From: Lasiodiplodia sp. COLG20
Lineage: Eukaryota; Ascomycota; Dothideomycetes; Botryosphaeriales; Botryosphaeriaceae
Direction: 5' to 3'
NCBI GenBank assembly: GCA_009801085.1
Contig: VNWV01000008.1
Span: forward strand, 806,001-870,000
DNA length: 64,000 nucleotides
Shown here: positions 60,182 through 64,000 of the stretch, piece by piece
Layout: each line of letters starts with the position of its first letter
How positions within the stretch are numbered: position 1 is the first letter of the stretch
Translations under genes and position numbers: made by a program
The notes under the pieces: model-generated
Told to the model about the DNA's origin: nothing
What the model saw: the letters and a program-made list of their open reading frames with translations, nothing else
Database searches by the model: none

Positions 60182-61259
60182 TAATGATGGTCTCATTATA
60201 TGTTTTCTGTATTTTGTTTCCTTCAGTCACGGTGGCGGTGGTCTGTTTTTGATTTCAAAATCTGGGCGGTTGTGCTTCTGCACGTTACTTCCTCGACAGG
60301 CATTTGCAAAGATCAGATCGTGTCCATGCGTATTTACGACGCGCTTCGGAAATAATGACAAAGACTGCGCATAATGAATTATATCGACTTGACTGACGTT
60401 GTGCACTGGTGATGTAAGCCCAAGATCCGCCGGAACGTAATTACGGCGGAATTAAGAACAAAGACGCTGGTTGCTGCCTAAAGCATGAATTCGTGTGGCG
60501 AGAATCGCGAGATGGGGTTTTGAGCTGAAATGAAGAAGTGCAAGACTGGCATCCATTTCTAGTTGCTGCTGCCAGTTGCAGTTCAATGTATCGGACGAAG
60601 ATGGACGGCAGGGCCCCGAACAGCTGCCGATTCGTCCGCAGGCAGCAGCATAACCCTTAGTGTCCGAAGACAAGCCTCGTTCGATAACTTGGCGGGGCCC
60701 GCTTATCTGAGCAGCGTAAGCCTTGGGTAACATTCCTGATGGGGAAGGAGTGGATTAAGGTGCTGACCGGGCCAGTATCCGCGGATGTTGGGTGGTGTTG
60801 TCATTCACCAATGGCACCAATCGTACGCAGTATAACGTGTCGTCTAAGCGCGGATCCTCCGAGCTGCATCTTCTCCGGTCGATTTGGTCCGGTCTAGCCG
60901 TGGGACCGGACTTAGATGTGGGCGTGGTGTGGGGCAAGCGAGCCGTGCCTGGCAACGACTTTTACTACCCCGGAGATAGCGACCGAGGGAATCTGTATGT
61001 AGTAGATGCATGGGAGAAAAACGCCAACAATTAACAAGCTGCAGCAGCAAAGAAGTAATAGCGGTCTGCATCGCGTAATTAGCATTCAACACCAGCACTT
61101 TAACGCCTAAAAACGGTTGCGGGAGCGCGGGACGATGGATGCAGGCCGCGGAGGTAAGCGGGTTTAGCAGGGACAATGGGCAGGCGTCTCAGACGCTTCA
61201 AACCCCTCATCAGTTGATTCAAGTGCCTATTGCCATGCTACCTCCGGACTAGTCCTACA

Positions 61260-61266
61260 TATATAA
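61260..61266 (+). promoter_or_regulatory. Candidate TATA box of aldo-keto reductase gene
   Basis: TATATAA about 110 bp before the start codon, followed by a C-rich leader typical of inducible fungal promoters. Confidence 0.4.
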
Positions 61267-61375
61267 CACACTCCCGAGGGCCCTCCGCAAGCCCTCATTC
61301 CACAGACTCCCAGACCTCCGCCTGCCCCCCACCACCTGATCACATCACCCATCCAATTACTTTCCGCACGACACA

Positions 61376-62735
61376 ATGGCCTTCCCCATCCCCCCTCCGC
61401 CCAAGACGGCTCTTGGCTACCACCGCATCCTCTCGCCGTCGGCTGGCGTGAGGGTATCGCCCCTCTGCCTGGGTGCCATGAACTTTGGTGATGCCTGGAA
61501 GGGTTTCATGGGCGAATGCGACAAGAAGACGACATTTGAGATTCTCGATTACTTCTTTGAGAATGGTGGAAACTTCATTGGTAAGTGCTGACAGAAAGTC
61601 CAAATTGTATGTAATGCTGACATAGGATTGCAGATACTGCGAACAACTGTGAGTGATGCAATGCAGATCCTTCGAGATGCAGAGCTGACCGAGTAAAGAC
61701 CAGGGCGAGGAGAGCGAGGAATGGCTCGGCGAGTGGATGAAGGCGCGCAACAACCGCGACCAGGCAAGCCACCCGTCTAGCTGGAGATTTCTCTTGCTGA
61801 CCATTTTCTCCACAGATCGTTCTTGCTACCAAGTTCACGACGGGCTATCCCTCCGGAAAAGGCGGCGAGACCATCAAGAGCAACTTCCAGGGCAACCACG
61901 CCAAGAGCTTGAAGGCCTCGGTCGCTGCGAGCTTGAGGAAGCTGCAGACCGACTACATTGACCTGCTGTACTTGCACTGGTGGGACTTCTCCACCTCGAT
62001 TCCCGAGGTCATGCAGAGCCTGCACCATCTCGTCCAATCCGGCAAGGTCACCTATCTAGGTGTCTCCGACACTCCCGCCTGGGTTGTTAGCAAGGCCAAT
62101 CAATGTGAGCCAACATGATCCCTTCAACGCCCGCATGCAAGGAGCTGACAAAAACAGACGCGCGGGACCACGCCCTGACGCAGTTCTGCGTGTACCAGGG
62201 CCGGTGGAGTGCGGCGGACCGCGATTTCGAGCGCGACATCATCCCGATGGTGCGCGACGAGGGCATGGCGCTGGCGCCGTGGGGCGCGCTGGGCGGCGGC
62301 GCCTTCAAGACCGAGGACGAAAAGGCCAAGGGCGAGGGCCGCAACATGCGGCCGCAGAGCGAGAACCAGCGCGCGGTGACGGCGGTGCTGGACCGGCTGG
62401 CCAAGGCCAAGGGCACGCTCATCACCAGTGTCGCCCTCGCCTACGTCATGCACAAGGCCCCTTACGTCTTCCCCATCGTCGGCGGCCGCAAGGTCAGCCA
62501 CCTCAAGGGCAACATCGACGCCCTCACCCTCGAGCTGTCCAAGGACGAGATCCGCGAGATCGAGGACGCCGTGCCCTTCGACGTCGGCTTCCCGTCTAGC
62601 ATGCTCTTCGAGTTCTTCGGCCAGCAGAAGTGGCACTCGGAGATGAGCACCTTCGATATCCCGCTCGTCAAGTCTGCGGGCTACCTCGACACGGTGCAGC
62701 ACGTCCAGCCTATCAAGCCAAGGAAGATTGAGTGA
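61376..62735 (+). CDS. Aldo-keto reductase, aryl-alcohol dehydrogenase type (AKR9)
   Basis: NADPH-dependent reductase, 383 aa. Exons are 61376-61580, 61634-61648 (15 bp), 61699-61763, 61816-62104 and 62158-62735. The intron after 61763 starts GCAAGC (CAG|GCAAGC), a GC-AG intron. Catalytic tetrad: Asp69 and Tyr74 in [17 protein letters not shown], Lys101 in [11 protein letters not shown] and His149 in [13 protein letters not shown]-binding C-terminal motif [19 protein letters not shown]. The N-terminus and the C-terminal [20 protein letters not shown] place it near aryl-alcohol dehydrogenases and norsolorinic-acid-reductase-like proteins (AKR9). No polyketide or other cluster genes are next to it, so a housekeeping or detoxifying aldehyde reductase is more likely than a mycotoxin role. 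It ends KPRKIE. Confidence 0.92.
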
Positions 62736-62980
62736 TACCAGGTCGGCGTAGGGGATTGGAACGAATGTGATGATGATAGCGAATAATTATCGAGTAACTT
62801 CCCGTTCTAGAAACAACATCGTAACTATGTACTTCGTACCCGTCCCTTCACAGTGAAACAAAGGGGAAGAACAAAGGAGCAAGCTGCAAACCACAAAGAA
62901 GATTCTCGCTATTAACCATAGAATCTATCATCTTGCACAACCTCCGCAACCGTCCGCTTCCGAATCTTGCAGTTCTGCAT

Positions 62981-64000
62981 CTACGGCGTTGTCCAGAGCC
63001 TTATGACCTCGTGGTGCTCCGCCGTCTCGTTCCACTTCGGTTTTCCCATCTTGACCCACTTGTCGTACCCGTACTTCGTCGCAGTCACGGTGGACTGGTA
63101 AGATCCAACACGTCCGGACTGCTCGTAAGGGTGGAATTGCTCCTGAACCCAGAGATACGAGTTCTCGATACTCTTGCTGTAGAAGGTCCTAGCAATTCCA
63201 CTACGTCAGCAGGTCTCCATCAGGTGTCACAATGGGTTGAACTTACGTGTATGCATAGTCTCTCTTCTCGTCCGACACGACCTTCATCTCCTGCTTTCCA
63301 TGACTCCACTCCTCTACCAGGTCCCGGAGGGGGAAGATCTGTTTCTGGGCTGAGAAGTCTCCATCCTCTCCGAATCCCACCGTCAGCATCTTCCTGAACG
63401 TCCTCACACCATGAGTGTTCCGCAATTTCATCTGGAAGAAGTCCTCGAACAGCACGACTGGGCCAGATGGCACCATCCGGCGCATCAGGTAGAAGAACGG
63501 CAGCATTTCGCTGGTTCGGAGCATCATGCGCAGCGTCAGCTCACTACAGGACGGCATCAGCCCGAGCACGCGGTCCAACTGAGCCGCGAGGGCGTTGAGT
63601 TTGCCGCTCGCCCGCTGCAGTATCGGGCCCTGTCCAAACGTCGTGCTGGCGAGACGGAGAAGGTCGATCTGCACTTCCCAGTTGCGGACATTCTGCAAGG
63701 CCATCGTCGCGTGTTTGTTGCTGCTGGAGTATATGTCCCCTGTCAGAGGGATGCCCAGGAGCAGAGAGGCGTGCTCCGCACTACGGCTTTCGAACGCGGC
63801 CCTGCCGATCTGGCCGTCGGTGCTGATCGAGCCGACCAGCTTGCAGCATCGGTACATCTCCTCGGCGAACTCGATGGAGATTTGGTGGTTGGTGAGGAGC
63901 AGGTTCGCCGGTGAGCCCACGCGCTTGACCTTGAACAGAGCGCGAAGCTCGCGCTGCGAGGGCGGCTCCCGACGGAGGTGCAGGCGCACGAGCAGGCTGC
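62981..64000 (-). CDS. Unknown protein, C-terminal part (runs off right edge)
   Basis: Minus-strand gene with its 5' end outside the window. Exons visible are >64000-63247 and 63188-62981, joined across a 58-bp intron, together about 320 codons, ending TAG at 62983-62981 (RLWTTP). The protein is globular, with helical segments such as ISIEFAEEMYRCCKLVGSIS, LNALAAQLDRVLGLMPSCSE and MLPFFYLMRRMVPSGPVVLF, and a C-terminal YDKWVKMGKPKWNETAEHHE. No transmembrane helix or catalytic motif is recognised. The splice keeps frame (DYAYTTFYSKSIENSYLW). The function is unknown. Confidence 0.6.

Larger units (their letters stand above)
59979..61375. other. Intergenic region with short tandem repeat
   Basis: About 1.4 kb between two plus-strand genes. 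It contains a 12-bp tandem repeat (60146-60181) and a TATA element before the aldo-keto reductase. No gene is supported. Confidence 0.45.

Noticed and set aside
61376..62735. Reading the aldo-keto reductase as part of an aflatoxin-like cluster
   Set aside because: Resemblance to norsolorinic acid reductase is shared by the whole AKR9 group, and the window holds no polyketide synthase or other cluster genes next to it.

Overview
The window looks like nuclear DNA of a filamentous ascomycete (Pezizomycotina). Genes are monocistronic on both strands. Introns are mostly 48-100 bp with GT..AG ends and CTAAC/CTGAC-like branch sites. Several genes are typical of filamentous fungi: an alternative NADH dehydrogenase with an EF-hand, a GH72 wall transglycosylase, a PTH11-like rhodopsin-domain protein, and a fused CPSase-ATCase. 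Dothideomycetes is my guess from general style only. No rRNA, convincing tRNA, transposon, CRISPR or viral sequence was seen. All exon joins were made by hand from splice consensus plus family motifs; every complete multi-exon gene below closes in frame with its stop codon.

Layout. 0-9 kb: an incomplete unknown gene leaving the left edge, peroxisomal-type amine oxidase (+), uridine kinase URK1 (-), GID-complex subunit GID8 (+), PP2A-like phosphatase PPG1 (-). 9-18 kb: a Pro/Gln/Tyr-rich protein (+), AP-3 beta adaptin (-), an unknown 291-aa protein (+). 18-27 kb: NDE1 (+), rRNA-processing factor ESF1 (-), a 52-aa single-span protein (+), a tautomerase/cis-CaaD-like protein (+), a ZTA1-type quinone oxidoreductase (-). 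27-35 kb: GH72 glucanosyltransferase (-), scavenger decapping enzyme DCS1 (-), DNA polymerase delta subunit 4 (+), mannan polymerase subunit ANP1 (+). 35-49 kb: Arf-GEF of the GEA/GBF1 type (+), GH53 galactanase (+), rhodopsin-domain membrane protein (-), VAMP7/NYV1 longin R-SNARE (+). 49-64 kb: CPSase-ATCase URA2/pyrABCN (-), YVC1-like TRP channel (+), aldo-keto reductase (+), and an unknown gene running off the right edge (-).

The genes do not form one pathway. Recurring themes are membrane traffic (AP-3 beta, GEA1, NYV1, ANP1), pyrimidine supply (URK1 salvage, URA2 de novo), redox enzymes, and cell-wall or polysaccharide enzymes. I see no secondary-metabolite cluster, defence island or wholly new system.

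The most striking observation is that the CPSase-ATCase polypeptide appears to lack the whole vestigial dihydroorotase-like domain that separates the two enzymes in yeast Ura2 and Aspergillus pyrABCN. Also notable are two GC-AG introns, a start-codon-only first exon, and micro-exons of 12 and 15 bp.
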